Shown here: one piece after another, positions 25,343 through 35,837 of the stretch | Layout of the letters: each line of letters starts with the position of its first letter | How positions within the stretch are numbered: the first letter of the stretch is position 1 | NCBI GenBank assembly: GCA_018242505.1 | Contig: JAFEBU010000083.1 | Coordinates: 1 to 64,000, forward strand | DNA: 64,000 nt | Source of the DNA: Pseudomonadota bacterium | GTDB lineage: Bacteria; Pseudomonadota; Alphaproteobacteria; Reyranellales; Reyranellaceae | Direction of reading: 5' to 3' | Program-made: the position numbers and the translations under genes | The notes under the pieces: generated by a model | Told to the model about the DNA's origin: nothing | The model's database searches: none | What the model saw: the letters and a program-made list of their open reading frames with translations, nothing else

Positions 25343-26677
25343 ATGTCGGCACATTGGCTCGACACACTGGCCGACTTCATCGCCGACTTCCGTTTCGATC
25401 AGCTTTCTTCCGGGACGATCGAGCAGACATCCTACGTTATCCTCGACACGATCGGCGCGATCGCCGGCGGCTCGGCCGAGCCCGAGATGCGGGCGTTGAC
25501 CGAGAAGCTGACCGCGAGTCCGTCCGGCGACGCCTCGGTCATCGGCACGGGCAGGACGGCCGTTTCAGCGGCCGCGGCCTTCCTGAACGGCACGGCCGGC
25601 ACCTTTCTCGAGATGGACGAAGGCAACCGCTTCGCCAAAGGCCATCCTTCGATCCATGTCCTGCCGGCGCTCTGGGCGATCGCCGAAACCCGCGGGCTTT
25701 CCGGCAAGGCCCTGATGGAAGCGCTGGTGCTGGGCTACGAGGTGGGCGCGCGTATCGGCATTGCCGCGCCATTGCGGCCGGCGATGCACCCCCACGGGAC
25801 CTGGGGCACGGTCGGCGCCGCCGCCGCGCTCGCCAAGCTTCTGGGCTACAACGCCGCCCGGATTCGCGAGACGATCAACGTCGCCTCCTCGCTCACGCTT
25901 GCGACATCGAAACGGACCATGCTCGAAGGCGGCACGGTCCGAAACACCTACGCCGGCATCGCCAACCGCATGGGCCTGATGGCGATCGACCTCGTCGAAG
26001 CGGGCTTCACCGGCGAGCGCGATGGCGTCGCGAGCGTGTTCGGCCACGTCGTCTCCGACACGTTCGCCCCGGCGAAAATGATCGACGGGCTTGGCCGCGA
26101 CTGGCAGATCGACCGGAACTATTTCAAGCTCCATTCCTGCTGCCGCTACAACCATGGCGCGCTCGACGCGCTCGACCAACTGCTCGCGAAACATGACGTC
26201 GCCATTGACCACATCGAGCGGATCGACGTTGCAAGCTACCGCTACGCCGCCGAGCTCGACGACCAGACGCCGCGCAACACGCTCGGCGCCAAGTTCTCCG
26301 TACCGTTTGCCGTCGCCACGCGCCTGGTCCGCGGCTCTTCGGCGGTCGAGAACTTCACCTGGGACGCCGTCCGCGATGCCCGGGTGCAGGCGCTTGCCAA
26401 GCGGGTGTTCGTCACCGAGGACGCAACAATGACAGCGCGGCTGCCTCAATTCCGGCCAGCGAAGGTCGAGCTGAAGCTGGCCGATGGCGGCACGCTCAGC
26501 GCCGCTGTCGACGTCAATCGCGGTGACGATCAGGATCCCTATTCGCGCGACGAGCTTTCCGGCAAGTTCTTCTCGCTCGCAGGGCGCGTTTGGTCGCAGA
26601 CCCAAACCAGCGATCTTCGGATCAAGCTTCTAGACCTTGCGAGCGCGGCAACGATACGCTCGATCCTGCCAAAATAG
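25343..26677 (+). CDS. MmgE/PrpD family protein
   Basis: 444 residues, the usual family length. The N-terminus (LADFIADFRFDQL, DTIGAIAGGSAEPEM) and the motifs EMDEGNRFAKGHPSIHVLPALWA and GTWGTVGAAAALAKLLG are typical. The family includes 2-methylcitrate dehydratase and cis-aconitate decarboxylase, so the expected chemistry is dehydration or decarboxylation of a polycarboxylic acid. Many catabolic operons carry such proteins with unknown substrates. It sits between the deacetylase pair and the ABC importer, suggesting it handles an intermediate of the imported compound. Confidence 0.88.
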   Translation: MSAHWLDTLADFIADFRFDQLSSGTIEQTSYVILDTIGAIAGGSAEPEMRALTEKLTASPSGDASVIGTGRTAVSAAAAFLNGTAGTFLEMDEGNRFAKGHPSIHVLPALWAIAETRGLSGKALMEALVLGYEVGARIGIAAPLRPAMHPHGTWGTVGAAAALAKLLGYNAARIRETINVASSLTLATSKRTMLEGGTVRNTYAGIANRMGLMAIDLVEAGFTGERDGVASVFGHVVSDTFAPAKMIDGLGRDWQIDRNYFKLHSCCRYNHGALDALDQLLAKHDVAIDHIERIDVASYRYAAELDDQTPRNTLGAKFSVPFAVATRLVRGSSAVENFTWDAVRDARVQALAKRVFVTEDATMTARLPQFRPAKVELKLADGGTLSAAVDVNRGDDQDPYSRDELSGKFFSLAGRVWSQTQTSDLRIKLLDLASAATIRSILPK

Positions 26678-26693
26678 AGACGAGGACTTCACC

Positions 26694-27923
26694 ATGACCC
26701 AGCAACGCCTTCTTCCGGTTTCCCGCCGCGCGTTTCTCGCCGGCGGCACCGCGCTCGCGTCAGGTGTCCTCGCAAGCCCTGCGATCCTGCGTGCGGAGCC
26801 CGCCGCGGTGAAGGTCGGTCTGATCCATCCGGTGACGGGGTTCGTGGCCTATAACGGCCAGCAAAGCCGCCTCGGCGCCACCATGGCGATCGACGACCTC
26901 AACAAGGCAGGCGGCATCAAGTCGATGGGCGGCGCCAGGCTCGACCCGCTCCTGGGCGACAGCCAGTCCAAGGTCGAGGTCGGCGTCAGCGAGGTCGAGA
27001 AGATGAACGAGCAGGGCGTGGCCGCCTATATCGGCTGCTTCCAGAGCCCTGTCGGCATCGCCGCAAGCCAGGCCGCAGCGAAATACAACACGCCGTTCCT
27101 GATCGATGTCGGCGCCTCGGACCTGCTGGTGACCCGCGGCCTCAAGAACGTGTTCCGTCTCAAGCCCGGCTTCGGCGTCTGTGTCGACCAGGGCATGGCG
27201 GCCCTCGATGCCCTCAACAAGGGCGCCAACAGCATGGCCAAGAGCGCCGTGATCGTCCACGAGTCGGGCGAGTTCGGCACCGGAACCTCCAAGCTGCTGT
27301 CGAGCAAACTGCCTTCGATCGGCATCCAGGTGAAAGAGGTGATCTCGCACGACAATCCGACGCGCAACTTCGACAACATTGCGCTGCGCATCCGCTCCCT
27401 GGCGCCCGATCTCGTGATGATGTCGAACTACCAGAACGAATACGTCTTGCTGGCGCGCACGCTCTATCAGCAGAAGGTCAATCTCGCCGGCTTCTATTCG
27501 TTCCTGGGCGGCGGCTTCAACTACAAGTTCGTCAAGGAGATGCCCGACGTCTCGCAGTACATGATGGACACCAATCACTGGTTCAACCCGAAGTCGGAAA
27601 AGGCGCAGGCGCTCAAGAAGCGGGTCGAAGCCACCAAGGCGTTGTTCACCTACGAGCTCTATCTCAGCTACTCGGTGGTGATGCTGCTCGCCGACGCGCT
27701 CGAGCATGCAGCCTCGGCCGACAAGGAGAAGCTGCTGGCCGCGCTTTCCGCCTCGACCTTCAAGGCCGAGCTGATGCCCTATGGTCCGACCAAGTTCGTG
27801 AACGGCCAGAACCAGGGCGGCCGCGCGGCGACGCTGCAGTCGTTGAAGGGCGACATCGAGGTGATCGCACCGGCGGAGTTCGCCTCGGCCAAGGCTGTCT
27901 TCCCCCGGCCCAAGTTCACCTGA
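26694..27923 (+). CDS. Liv-type ABC transporter substrate-binding protein
   Basis: 409 residues from the ATG at 26694. The N-terminus has a twin-arginine-like signal (SRRAFLAGGTALASGVLASPAILRAE), so export may go through Tat. The mature part is a type I periplasmic-binding fold (VKVGLIHPVTGFVAYNGQQSRLGATMAIDDLNKAGGI), the Peripla_BP_6 family. Family members bind branched-chain amino acids, amides, urea or aromatic acids. It is the first transporter gene of the plus-strand catabolic operon, 16 nt after the MmgE/PrpD stop. Confidence 0.9.
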   Translation: MTQQRLLPVSRRAFLAGGTALASGVLASPAILRAEPAAVKVGLIHPVTGFVAYNGQQSRLGATMAIDDLNKAGGIKSMGGARLDPLLGDSQSKVEVGVSEVEKMNEQGVAAYIGCFQSPVGIAASQAAAKYNTPFLIDVGASDLLVTRGLKNVFRLKPGFGVCVDQGMAALDALNKGANSMAKSAVIVHESGEFGTGTSKLLSSKLPSIGIQVKEVISHDNPTRNFDNIALRIRSLAPDLVMMSNYQNEYVLLARTLYQQKVNLAGFYSFLGGGFNYKFVKEMPDVSQYMMDTNHWFNPKSEKAQALKKRVEATKALFTYELYLSYSVVMLLADALEHAASADKEKLLAALSASTFKAELMPYGPTKFVNGQNQGGRAATLQSLKGDIEVIAPAEFASAKAVFPRPKFT

Positions 27924-27939
27924 GGGCGCTCCGCGAGGC

Positions 27940-28812
27940 GTGCTCGATCCGGGAATCCTCTTTGCCGGCGTGCTGAACGGCCTGCTCGCCGGCGGCGTCT
28001 ATGTGCTGGTGGCCGTGGGGCTGACGCTGATCTACGGCGTCCTGCACATCATCAATTTCGCCCATGGCAGCCTCCTGATGCTCGCCATGTACGCCGTCTT
28101 CTTCCTGTGGCGGCTCTCGGGACTCGATCCCTACGCCGCGTTGCCGATCGTGATCGCCGCCGCCTTCGCCTTCGGATACCTCCTCTACAGGCTGGTGATC
28201 GGCCGCCTGAGCCATGGCCGCGACGAGAACATCCTCCTGATCACCCTTGGCGTGTCGATCGTGATCGACAACGTCGCCCTGCTGCTGTTCGGCGGCGACA
28301 CGCAGACGGTTGAAACGCCCTACGCCTCCTCCTTCGTCCGGCTCGGCGCGGCATTCCTGCCCTTGCCCAAGCTCATCTCGTTCGCGGCTTCGCTGCTGAT
28401 TTGCGCGGCGCTTGGAATCTTCCTGGCCAAGAGCGATACCGGCAAGGCGATCCGCGCCGTCGCGCGCGAGCGGCAGGGCGCGCGGCTGGTCGGCATCGAC
28501 GTCGATAACGTCTTTGCCCTCTCCTATGGCATCGGCATCGCCTGCCTCGGCGCCGCGGCCTGTCTCCTGATGCCGACCTATTATGTGACGCCGAGCTCGG
28601 GCAATGCCTTCGTGCTGGTGGCCTTCACCATCGTCGTCCTGGGTGGCATGGGCAGCTTCGCCGGCGCCGCGATCGGCGGCCTGATCATCGGCGTGGTCGA
28701 GTCGCTGGGAGGCCTCCTGCTGGGCGAACAGCTCGGCCAGATCGGAATCTCGGCCATCTTCATCCTGATCCTGCTGCTCAGGCCTTCCGGCCTGTTCGGA
28801 GCCCGGCAATGA
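27940..28812 (+). CDS. livH: Liv-type ABC transporter permease (LivH)
   Basis: 290 residues from a GTG at 27940. It is a hydrophobic inner-membrane permease with about eight helices and family landmarks (NGLLAGGVYVLVAVGLTLIYGVLHIINFAHGSLLML near the N-terminus; GMGSFAGAAIGGLIIG near the C-terminus). It forms the transmembrane channel with the next gene, which overlaps it by 4 nt. Confidence 0.9.
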   Translation: MLDPGILFAGVLNGLLAGGVYVLVAVGLTLIYGVLHIINFAHGSLLMLAMYAVFFLWRLSGLDPYAALPIVIAAAFAFGYLLYRLVIGRLSHGRDENILLITLGVSIVIDNVALLLFGGDTQTVETPYASSFVRLGAAFLPLPKLISFAASLLICAALGIFLAKSDTGKAIRAVARERQGARLVGIDVDNVFALSYGIGIACLGAAACLLMPTYYVTPSSGNAFVLVAFTIVVLGGMGSFAGAAIGGLIIGVVESLGGLLLGEQLGQIGISAIFILILLLRPSGLFGARQ

Positions 28813-29771
28813 CGCGGCAGGACCTCCTGCCTGGCCTCGCGCTCGTGGCGGCGATCGCCCTGCCCCTGGTCGCGCCCGGCTATCTCGTCGATGTCGGCAT
28901 GCTGGTATTCTTCCTTGCCTTCATCGGCCAGTCCTGGAACATCAGCGGCGGCTTCGCCGGGCAAACCTCGTTTGGCCATGCCGTCTTCTTCGGTACCGGC
29001 GCCTATACCTCGACCATCCTGCAGATCACCTTCGGCTGGAATCCCTGGCTCGCCTGGCCTGCCGCCATGCTGGCAGGTGCGATCGTCGGCTGGATCATCG
29101 CTGTCCTCTCCTTCCGGGCCGGGCTGCGCGGCTCCTACTTCGCCCTGATCACGCTCGCCTTCGCCGAGGCGTTCCGCATCCTCGCCAATTCGCTGCCCTT
29201 CACCCACGGTGGACTCGGCATGCTGATCAAGGCGGATCCTCGCCCTGCCAACTTCCAGTTCCGGGACCCGATCTGGTTCTATTATCTCGCGCTTGGCCTC
29301 TGCATCGTCTCGCTGCTGATCGCCTGGCAGCTTACCCGCGGACGATTCGGCGCCCGGCTGGTCGCGGTGCGGGAAAACGAGGATGCGGCTCGGGCGCTGG
29401 GCATCGATGTCTTCGCCGAAAAGGTGAAGGCGCTCAGCCTGTCGGGCGCGATTGCCGCCGCCGGCGGCACGTTCTACGCGCAGAAATACCTCTATATCGA
29501 TCCCAACATCGCCTTCGGCGTCGACAAGTCGATCGAGATGCTGCTGGTCACGATGGTGGGCGGTGCCGGCACGATCTTCGGCCCGCTGCTGGGCGCATTC
29601 GCGCTGACCGGCATCAACGAAGCGACCCGGGCACTCGCCAGCGTCGTGCCGGCGCTGAAGAACGTCCAGCCGCTCAGCCTGATCGTCTATGGCGTCATGC
29701 TGATCCTGATCGTTGGCCGCCTGCCCGATGGGTTGACGGTCCTGTTCCGCCGGATTCGCCGCCATGCTTGA
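28809..29771 (+). CDS. livM: Liv-type ABC transporter permease (LivM)
   Basis: 320 residues. It has the usual LivM features: FIGQSWNISGGFAGQTSFGHAVFFGTGAY after the second helix, the AVRENEDAARALGIDVFAEKVKALSLSGAIAAAGG coupling region at about 190-225, and GGAGTIFGPLLGA. The ATG overlaps the livH stop (ATGA). It partners with livH and the two ATPases. Confidence 0.9.
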   Translation: MTRQDLLPGLALVAAIALPLVAPGYLVDVGMLVFFLAFIGQSWNISGGFAGQTSFGHAVFFGTGAYTSTILQITFGWNPWLAWPAAMLAGAIVGWIIAVLSFRAGLRGSYFALITLAFAEAFRILANSLPFTHGGLGMLIKADPRPANFQFRDPIWFYYLALGLCIVSLLIAWQLTRGRFGARLVAVRENEDAARALGIDVFAEKVKALSLSGAIAAAGGTFYAQKYLYIDPNIAFGVDKSIEMLLVTMVGGAGTIFGPLLGAFALTGINEATRALASVVPALKNVQPLSLIVYGVMLILIVGRLPDGLTVLFRRIRRHA

Positions 29772-30484
29772 GGCGAGCGGTGTCAGCAAGTCGTTCGGCG
29801 GCCTGAAGGCGGTCGATAGCGCGTCGCTCGACGTACAGGCCGGCGAGATCGTGGCCCTGATCGGTCCCAACGGCGCCGGCAAGACGACCTTGTTCGCAAC
29901 ATTGGCCGGCTTCCATCGCCCGGATGCCGGCCGCATTGTCTTCGACGGCCGGGAGATCACCGGCGAACCGCCGCACCGCATTTGCGCAGCCGGCATGGTC
30001 CGCACCTTCCAGATCACCCAGCCCTTCGCCAAGATCAGCGTCCGCGAGAACCTCATGGTCGGGGCCTACCTGCGCGTTGACAGCCGCAGCGAGGCGCGGC
30101 GTCGGGCGGAAGCGGCGGCAACGCAGGTCGGCATGGCGGGCCAGCTCGACCGGCTCGGCGCCGCCCTCACGGTTGCCGGCCGCAAGCGCCTGGAGCTGGC
30201 GCGGGCGCTCGCCACCGGGCCGCGCCTCCTGCTGCTCGACGAGGTGATGGCCGGCCTCAATCCGACCGAGATCGCCGAGATCGTGGAGATCATCCGGGCG
30301 ATCCGGGCATCGGGCATCACCATTCTGCTGATCGAGCATGTGATGCAGGCCGTCACGTCGCTCGCCGACCGCGTCTATGTCCTGAACCAGGGCCGCATGA
30401 TCGCCGAGGGAACGCCGGCCGAGATTGCCGGCAATTCCGACGTGGTGGAAGCCTATCTCGGCCATGGCGCCGCCAAGGTGCTGC

Positions 30485-30492
<8 letters not shown>
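29764..30492 (+). CDS. livG: Liv-type ABC transporter ATP-binding protein (LivG)
   Basis: 242 residues. Walker A is GPNGAGKTT (about 37-45), Walker B is LLLLDEVMAGL, and the H-loop is LLIEHVM. The usual LSGGQ-type signature is replaced by TVAGRKRLELARALA, a common LivG variant. The start ATGCTTGAGG overlaps the livM stop by 8 nt, the same pattern as at the livG-livF junction. It energises import as a heterodimer with LivF. Confidence 0.9.
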
Positions 30493-31186
<694 letters not shown>

Positions 31187-31187
31187 C

Positions 31188-32840
31188 CTATCCGCCGCTG
31201 CAGAGTGCCTCCGATGCACCCGGCCGCGGCTTCAGCGACAGGGCGGTTCCGCTCATCACGCGATAGACCGGCGCCTCGGTCCGGTCCGCGGACATGGGAA
31301 TGACACCGACTCCGAGGTAGCTGCCGGGCGAATCAGGCTCCAGCGCCGAGGCGATGATGCCCGATGCAGGCTGCGTCATGGGCACGAACAACGCACCTGC
31401 CGGCACATCGATCGTCTTGGCTTCCACGCGCACATGCATCGACTGGTCGGGATTGATCGCCTCGCGATTGGACGCCGTCGCATTCCTTGTCACGTCGTAG
31501 GCCTCGACGGCGAGCGATGTCGCGGCGGCGACCGTGCACGACCACGCCTCGTTCAGGGCCAGCCGGTCGGCAACCGCCCCGCCCCCGCGCAGCACCAGAT
31601 AGCCGCGGGGCCGCGGGCGGACATCGAGGGGATGGATGTCGCGACTGTCGACCAGGGTCACCCTCGTCAGCCTGACGGTGCCCTTCCGCGGATCGATCAG
31701 CGGCAACTGGATCTCACGTTCACCTTCGGTGTGAGACACGACCAGAGCACCGCGATCGCTCGCCGCCGCCTGTCGTGCCTCGGCCAGGCGTTTGAGCAGG
31801 CCCTGCGGATCGGCCGCCGTCGTCTGCAGCACGGCCTTCGCGAGCAGATAGTGCGTGGCGACACGGCGCTGGTAGCTCTGCAGGCCGATGCCGACGCCCC
31901 GCGTCTCGATCAGGTAGGAGACGCTGCCGCGCAGGCCGAAGGTGTTGCGTGCGATCCCGGGCGCCGTGCCGCCCAACAACACGCGCCGGTCCGACGTGTC
32001 AGCGCTCGTCGTGACATAGTCATGCGGCATGAGGCCGTTCGCGGTAATCGCAGTTTCCAGCGCCGGTCGGTAAAGGCCCCGCTCGATCGCGGTCAGCGCC
32101 CGTGAGATCAGGGGATTGGTCGCCTCCAGGATCATGACATCGGGCCGCTGCAACGCCCCGAACTTCTCGAGCCAGCGCCAGGCGACGCTGAACTCGTGGT
32201 GATCGAACACCACATCGGGCGGCAAGGCCTGCATCGCCCGATGCAGGGCCCGCGTCTCGGGCTGGCTCAGCAGCAGATGGTCGCGATTGGGATCGGCGCC
32301 GCTCGCCAGCACGCGGCGGTCGGCGGCTGCACCGTCGGGATTGGCGCGCGGCACGATCACGACGCTCACCTTCGACAGCAGCGGCGCGAGATCGCCCCGG
32401 GCCAGCGCCGCGGCCAGCGCCAGCATCGCCTCGCCACCCGCGGGCTCGTTGCCATGCTGCTGGCCGATCAGCCACACGACAGGTCGGCCGAGCCTGGCGA
32501 TCGCCACAGGATCGGCGAGGCCCTCCGCGGTGAGATACAGAATGGGAATCTCGCGGCCCTGCTGCGATTGGCCCATGCTGCCCATATGGATGCGGCGCGA
32601 GTCCCGAACCAGCGTCTTCAGGAACGCGAGCATCGTCTTCTGGCTGGTGAGCGTCGGCTCGGGAGCCAGGAATGCGGGGCTGTCGAGGCGCACGTCCGGC
32701 ACGGCGGAATAGTGCGCCAGCACCGCCGCGCTCTCCCGGTAGTCCGGTGGTGCGCCCGGTTTTTCGACGGGCTGCGCGGCGACGATGCCCGGCCACAAGA
32801 CGGTTGCGAGCGCGAGCAGCGTAAAAAGGAACCTCCGCAT
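31188..32840 (-). CDS. Exported M14-family zinc carboxypeptidase
   Basis: 550 residues from the ATG at 32840; an in-frame ATG at 32852 is an alternative. A signal peptide (MRRFLFTLLALATVLWPGIVAAQ) makes it periplasmic or secreted. The zinc-binding HxxE is H129-G-N-E132 in LIGQQHGNEPAGGEA, and a downstream FDHHEFSVAW may supply the third ligand. The catalytic domain spans about 65-330, followed by a beta-rich C-terminal region of about 200 residues ending in two cysteines. Members cleave C-terminal residues or peptidoglycan peptides. It is the last gene of the SDR-P1 peptidase-BaiN unit. Confidence 0.85.
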   Translation of the reverse strand: MRRFLFTLLALATVLWPGIVAAQPVEKPGAPPDYRESAAVLAHYSAVPDVRLDSPAFLAPEPTLTSQKTMLAFLKTLVRDSRRIHMGSMGQSQQGREIPILYLTAEGLADPVAIARLGRPVVWLIGQQHGNEPAGGEAMLALAAALARGDLAPLLSKVSVVIVPRANPDGAAADRRVLASGADPNRDHLLLSQPETRALHRAMQALPPDVVFDHHEFSVAWRWLEKFGALQRPDVMILEATNPLISRALTAIERGLYRPALETAITANGLMPHDYVTTSADTSDRRVLLGGTAPGIARNTFGLRGSVSYLIETRGVGIGLQSYQRRVATHYLLAKAVLQTTAADPQGLLKRLAEARQAAASDRGALVVSHTEGEREIQLPLIDPRKGTVRLTRVTLVDSRDIHPLDVRPRPRGYLVLRGGGAVADRLALNEAWSCTVAAATSLAVEAYDVTRNATASNREAINPDQSMHVRVEAKTIDVPAGALFVPMTQPASGIIASALEPDSPGSYLGVGVIPMSADRTEAPVYRVMSGTALSLKPRPGASEALCSGG

Positions 32841-32857
32841 GCTGCCACCCATCGCCG

Positions 32858-34009
32858 CTACACCGCCTCGCCGGCCGCCCAGCCCGACGACCAGGCCCAT
32901 TGGAAATTGTAACCGCCCAGCCAGCCCGTGACGTCGACGGCCTCGCCTATGACGAACAGGCCGGGCACGTTCCGTGCCTCCAAGGTACGCGAGGAGAGGC
33001 CGGCGGTGTCGACGCCGCCCAGCGTCACCTCCGCCTTGGCGTAACCCTCGGTGCCGGTCGGCACAAAGCGCCAGTCCTTCAAAGATGCAGCGAGCGCCTC
33101 CAGCTCCTTGTCACGCCGCTCGCCAATCGCACCTGAAGGTGCGAGATGCCGGGCAAGGCGTTGAGGCATGAGTTCCGCCAGGATCGTATGCAACTCGGCC
33201 TTGGACCTGGCCCGCTTGCGATCCTTCAGGAGCGCAGCGACATCGATACCGGGCAACAGGTCGATGCCGATCTCTTGCCCATCACGCCAATAGGACGAGA
33301 TCTGCAGGATGGCGGGACCGGACAGGCCACGATGCGTGAACAGCATGGCTTCACGGAAGGAGGCCCGGCCGCAGCGGGCAAGCACGTCGAGCGACACGCC
33401 ACTCAGGTCTGGTATAGCTCCGGTGAACGGAACCAGCGCCGGTCGCGTCTCGGTGATTGCAAGGCCGAAACGGCGTGCTGTCTCATGCGTGAAGCCGGTC
33501 GCACCCATCTTGGGGATCGACAGACCACCCGTCGCCAGCACGACCGACGATGCCTCGAAGTCGCCCTTGTCGGTATGCACCGAGAAGCGGTCTGACCTCT
33601 CGATGGCGGCGATGCGGTGCGCAACCCGAACATCGACCTTCACCGCCGCACATTCCGACAGCAACATGGCCACGATCTGCCGCGCCGAGCCGTCGCAGAA
33701 CAACTGGCCGAGCGTCTTCTCGTGCCAGGCGATACGGTGCTTTTCGACCAGGGCAATGAAGTCGTGCTGGGTGTAGCGCGCCAGCGCCGACTTGCAGAAA
33801 TGCGGATTGGCCGACAGGAACGCACCGGGCATGCAGTCGCGGTTGGTGAAGTTGCAACGGCCGCCGCCCGAAATCAGGATCTTCTTGCCGACCTTTTCGG
33901 CGTGCTCCAGCACCAGGACGCGTCGCCCGCGCTGGCCTGCGCGCATGGCGCACATCAGGCCGGCCGCGCCGCCACCCACCACGATCACATCGAACAGGAA
34001 CCGGCGCAC
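32858..34009 (-). CDS. BaiN/HI0933-like NAD(P)/FAD-dependent oxidoreductase
   Basis: 383 residues. The N-terminal dinucleotide-binding motif is VVGGGAAGLMCAMRAG (about 10-25), followed by KVGKKILISGGGRCNFTN, the hallmark of the HI0933-like flavoprotein family. The C-terminal FVIGEAVDVTGWLGGYNFQWAWSSG is also diagnostic. Cytoplasmic; the physiological substrate of most members is unknown (BaiN acts on bile acid intermediates in gut bacteria). It follows the P1 peptidase gene by 20 nt. Confidence 0.9.
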   Translation of the reverse strand: MRRFLFDVIVVGGGAAGLMCAMRAGQRGRRVLVLEHAEKVGKKILISGGGRCNFTNRDCMPGAFLSANPHFCKSALARYTQHDFIALVEKHRIAWHEKTLGQLFCDGSARQIVAMLLSECAAVKVDVRVAHRIAAIERSDRFSVHTDKGDFEASSVVLATGGLSIPKMGATGFTHETARRFGLAITETRPALVPFTGAIPDLSGVSLDVLARCGRASFREAMLFTHRGLSGPAILQISSYWRDGQEIGIDLLPGIDVAALLKDRKRARSKAELHTILAELMPQRLARHLAPSGAIGERRDKELEALAASLKDWRFVPTGTEGYAKAEVTLGGVDTAGLSSRTLEARNVPGLFVIGEAVDVTGWLGGYNFQWAWSSGWAAGEAV

Positions 34010-34029
34010 GCTCCCGCCCCGGCGGCACG

Positions 34030-35055
34030 CTATCTCTTGCCGAAGCGCTGCCGGAAATCCGGCAGGGCGTTCTTGAATGGCAACGCGGTCGCTTCATGGA
34101 CGCCGCGCGCCACGGCCCGCGCCAGGCAGTCGGCCGCCGCGGCACCGATCTCGGTCAGCGCCTGCGGCTCGCCAGCCGGACCGAGGCCGGCCTCGGCGCG
34201 TGCCGTGGACACAGCGAAGACCGTGTCGCCGTCGTTGGGTGCGTGAACCGGCCGCAAGGCGCGCGCCAGGCCGTCGTTCGCCATGATGGCGAGACGCTTG
34301 CATTCGGCCTTGGTGAGGCTTGCATCGGTCGCGACCATGGCGATGGTCGTCGCCGTCGCTTCGGCCGGCTGACCCTTGAAGCGGAGTGCAAGGTCCGTCT
34401 CGTCGATCTTCGCCGGCCAACCGCGACCGCCGAATTCCTGCCCCCGCTCATAGGGTGCCGCCCAGAAATGCGGCCCATCGCCGATCGTGGCTGATCCCAC
34501 CGCGTTCACGGCGGCGAGCGCGCCGACCAGAAACCCCCGCTTCGTGCGCTGGCTCGTCGAACCGAGCCCGCCCTTCAACGTCGAGGTCGTGCCGCCATAG
34601 CCGGCACCGACCGTGCCCAGGGCGAAGTCTGACGACGCCGCGAGCGCAGCATCCCGGCCAAGATCCCAGTAAGGCGGCCGACACTTGACCGGCTCCCTGA
34701 GCCAGTCCTTTTCACCCCCATTCATGAGGTCGAACAAGATCGCCTGCACGGCGACCGGCAACGTGAGGCCACCGAAGGTCGCGCCGCGACCCTGGGCGCA
34801 CAACACTGCCGATGCGCCGCCCGCCGCGTCGAGCCCGTAGAGCGAGCCGCCCGACAGCACCACGGCATCGATGACGCCGCGCGTCATCTCGGGTTCGAGC
34901 AGCGTCACCGCGCGCGAGCCCGGCGCGCCGCCCATGGTCGCCACGCTCGCCACGGAGCTCTGATCGAAGACCGCGACCGTGACACCGGTCGCCGCGCGCG
35001 CATCGTGCGCGTTGCCGACACGCACGCCGGGCACGTCCGTGATCAGGTTCTTCAT
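34030..35055 (-). CDS. P1-family (DmpA-like) aminopeptidase
   Basis: 341 residues. It has the family start NLITDVPGVRVGNAHDARAATGVTVAVF and the landmarks VVLSGGSLYGLDAAGG, GTVGAGYGGTTSTLKGGLGS and VGALAAVNAVGSATI. P1 enzymes are N-terminal nucleophile hydrolases that self-cleave into two chains; the NAVGSA segment (about 180) is a reasonable position for the Gly-Ser cleavage, but that is inference. Substrates are D-amino-acid amides or beta-peptides. It overlaps the upstream SDR gene by 4 nt (ATGA). Confidence 0.88.
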   Translation of the reverse strand: MKNLITDVPGVRVGNAHDARAATGVTVAVFDQSSVASVATMGGAPGSRAVTLLEPEMTRGVIDAVVLSGGSLYGLDAAGGASAVLCAQGRGATFGGLTLPVAVQAILFDLMNGGEKDWLREPVKCRPPYWDLGRDAALAASSDFALGTVGAGYGGTTSTLKGGLGSTSQRTKRGFLVGALAAVNAVGSATIGDGPHFWAAPYERGQEFGGRGWPAKIDETDLALRFKGQPAEATATTIAMVATDASLTKAECKRLAIMANDGLARALRPVHAPNDGDTVFAVSTARAEAGLGPAGEPQALTEIGAAAADCLARAVARGVHEATALPFKNALPDFRQRFGKR

Positions 35056-35837
35056 GTCAGGAATTCGCCGCCATTCACATGGATGGTCTGGCCGGTGATG
35101 AAGGTGCCTTCCGGTCCTACCAGCAGGCGCACCATGGCCGCGATCTCGTCCACTGTGCCGAAGCGCTGGAGCGGGATCGGCCGGTTGAGACGATGGACGG
35201 GCGCTGGCCCTGCCGAGGTGCCACGCACGGTCTCGATGGCGCCGGGTGACAAAGCATTGCAGGTGATGCGGTGCGGTGCGAGTTCCACGGCCAGCGCCCG
35301 CATCAGCCCCTCGAGGCCGGCCTTGGAGGCCGAGACGTGACAGCGGTTGGGCGTGCCGACATGGGTCGAGATTCCGGACAGACCGACGAAGGCGCCGCCT
35401 TTGCCCTTGGCAATCATCTGCGGGATGAAGGCCTTGCCCAAGAGGAAGGCGCCGTCGAGGGAGACCGACAGGATCTCACGCCATTCCTTGAAAGACATGT
35501 CGAGGAACGAGGTCTGGCGACGCAACCCGGCATTGCTCACCAGGATGTCCACGCCCCCGAGCTTCTCCGCCTCGATGGCAAGGCGCGGTGCGACCTCGGG
35601 ATCGGAGATGTCGCCGACCGCCGCAACCGCCCTGCCCCCGGCCGCGGCGATCTCGTCCACCACCGACTCGACCGCCGCCCTGTCACTGCGGCCGTTCACC
35701 AGCACGGAGGCGCCGTCGCGGGCAAGCGTCAGCGCGATGGCTCGGCCAATATTCTTGCCGGCGCCCGTCACCAGCGCCACTCTGCCTTGCAGAGGCAAAG
35801 CATGACGCCCTTCCTGATTTTGCATGTCATTTCGCAC
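35052..35837 (-). CDS. SDR-family oxidoreductase with Tyr replaced by Val
   Basis: 261 residues from a GTG at 35837, chosen because GAAGGA lies 7 nt upstream; an ATG at 35825 is in frame but has no site. Cofactor motif TGAGKNIG (24-31), SNAG (101-104), candidate catalytic Ser154 in GLSGIS. Where YxxxK is expected the protein has V168-S-A-S-K172, so the Lys is kept and the Tyr is lost, confirmed in the DNA. The HVSASKAG pattern resembles 2,4-dienoyl-CoA-reductase-like SDRs, which use a different Tyr. First gene of a four-gene minus-strand operon. Confidence 0.87.
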   Translation of the reverse strand: MRNDMQNQEGRHALPLQGRVALVTGAGKNIGRAIALTLARDGASVLVNGRSDRAAVESVVDEIAAAGGRAVAAVGDISDPEVAPRLAIEAEKLGGVDILVSNAGLRRQTSFLDMSFKEWREILSVSLDGAFLLGKAFIPQMIAKGKGGAFVGLSGISTHVGTPNRCHVSASKAGLEGLMRALAVELAPHRITCNALSPGAIETVRGTSAGPAPVHRLNRPIPLQRFGTVDEIAAMVRLLVGPEGTFITGQTIHVNGGEFLT

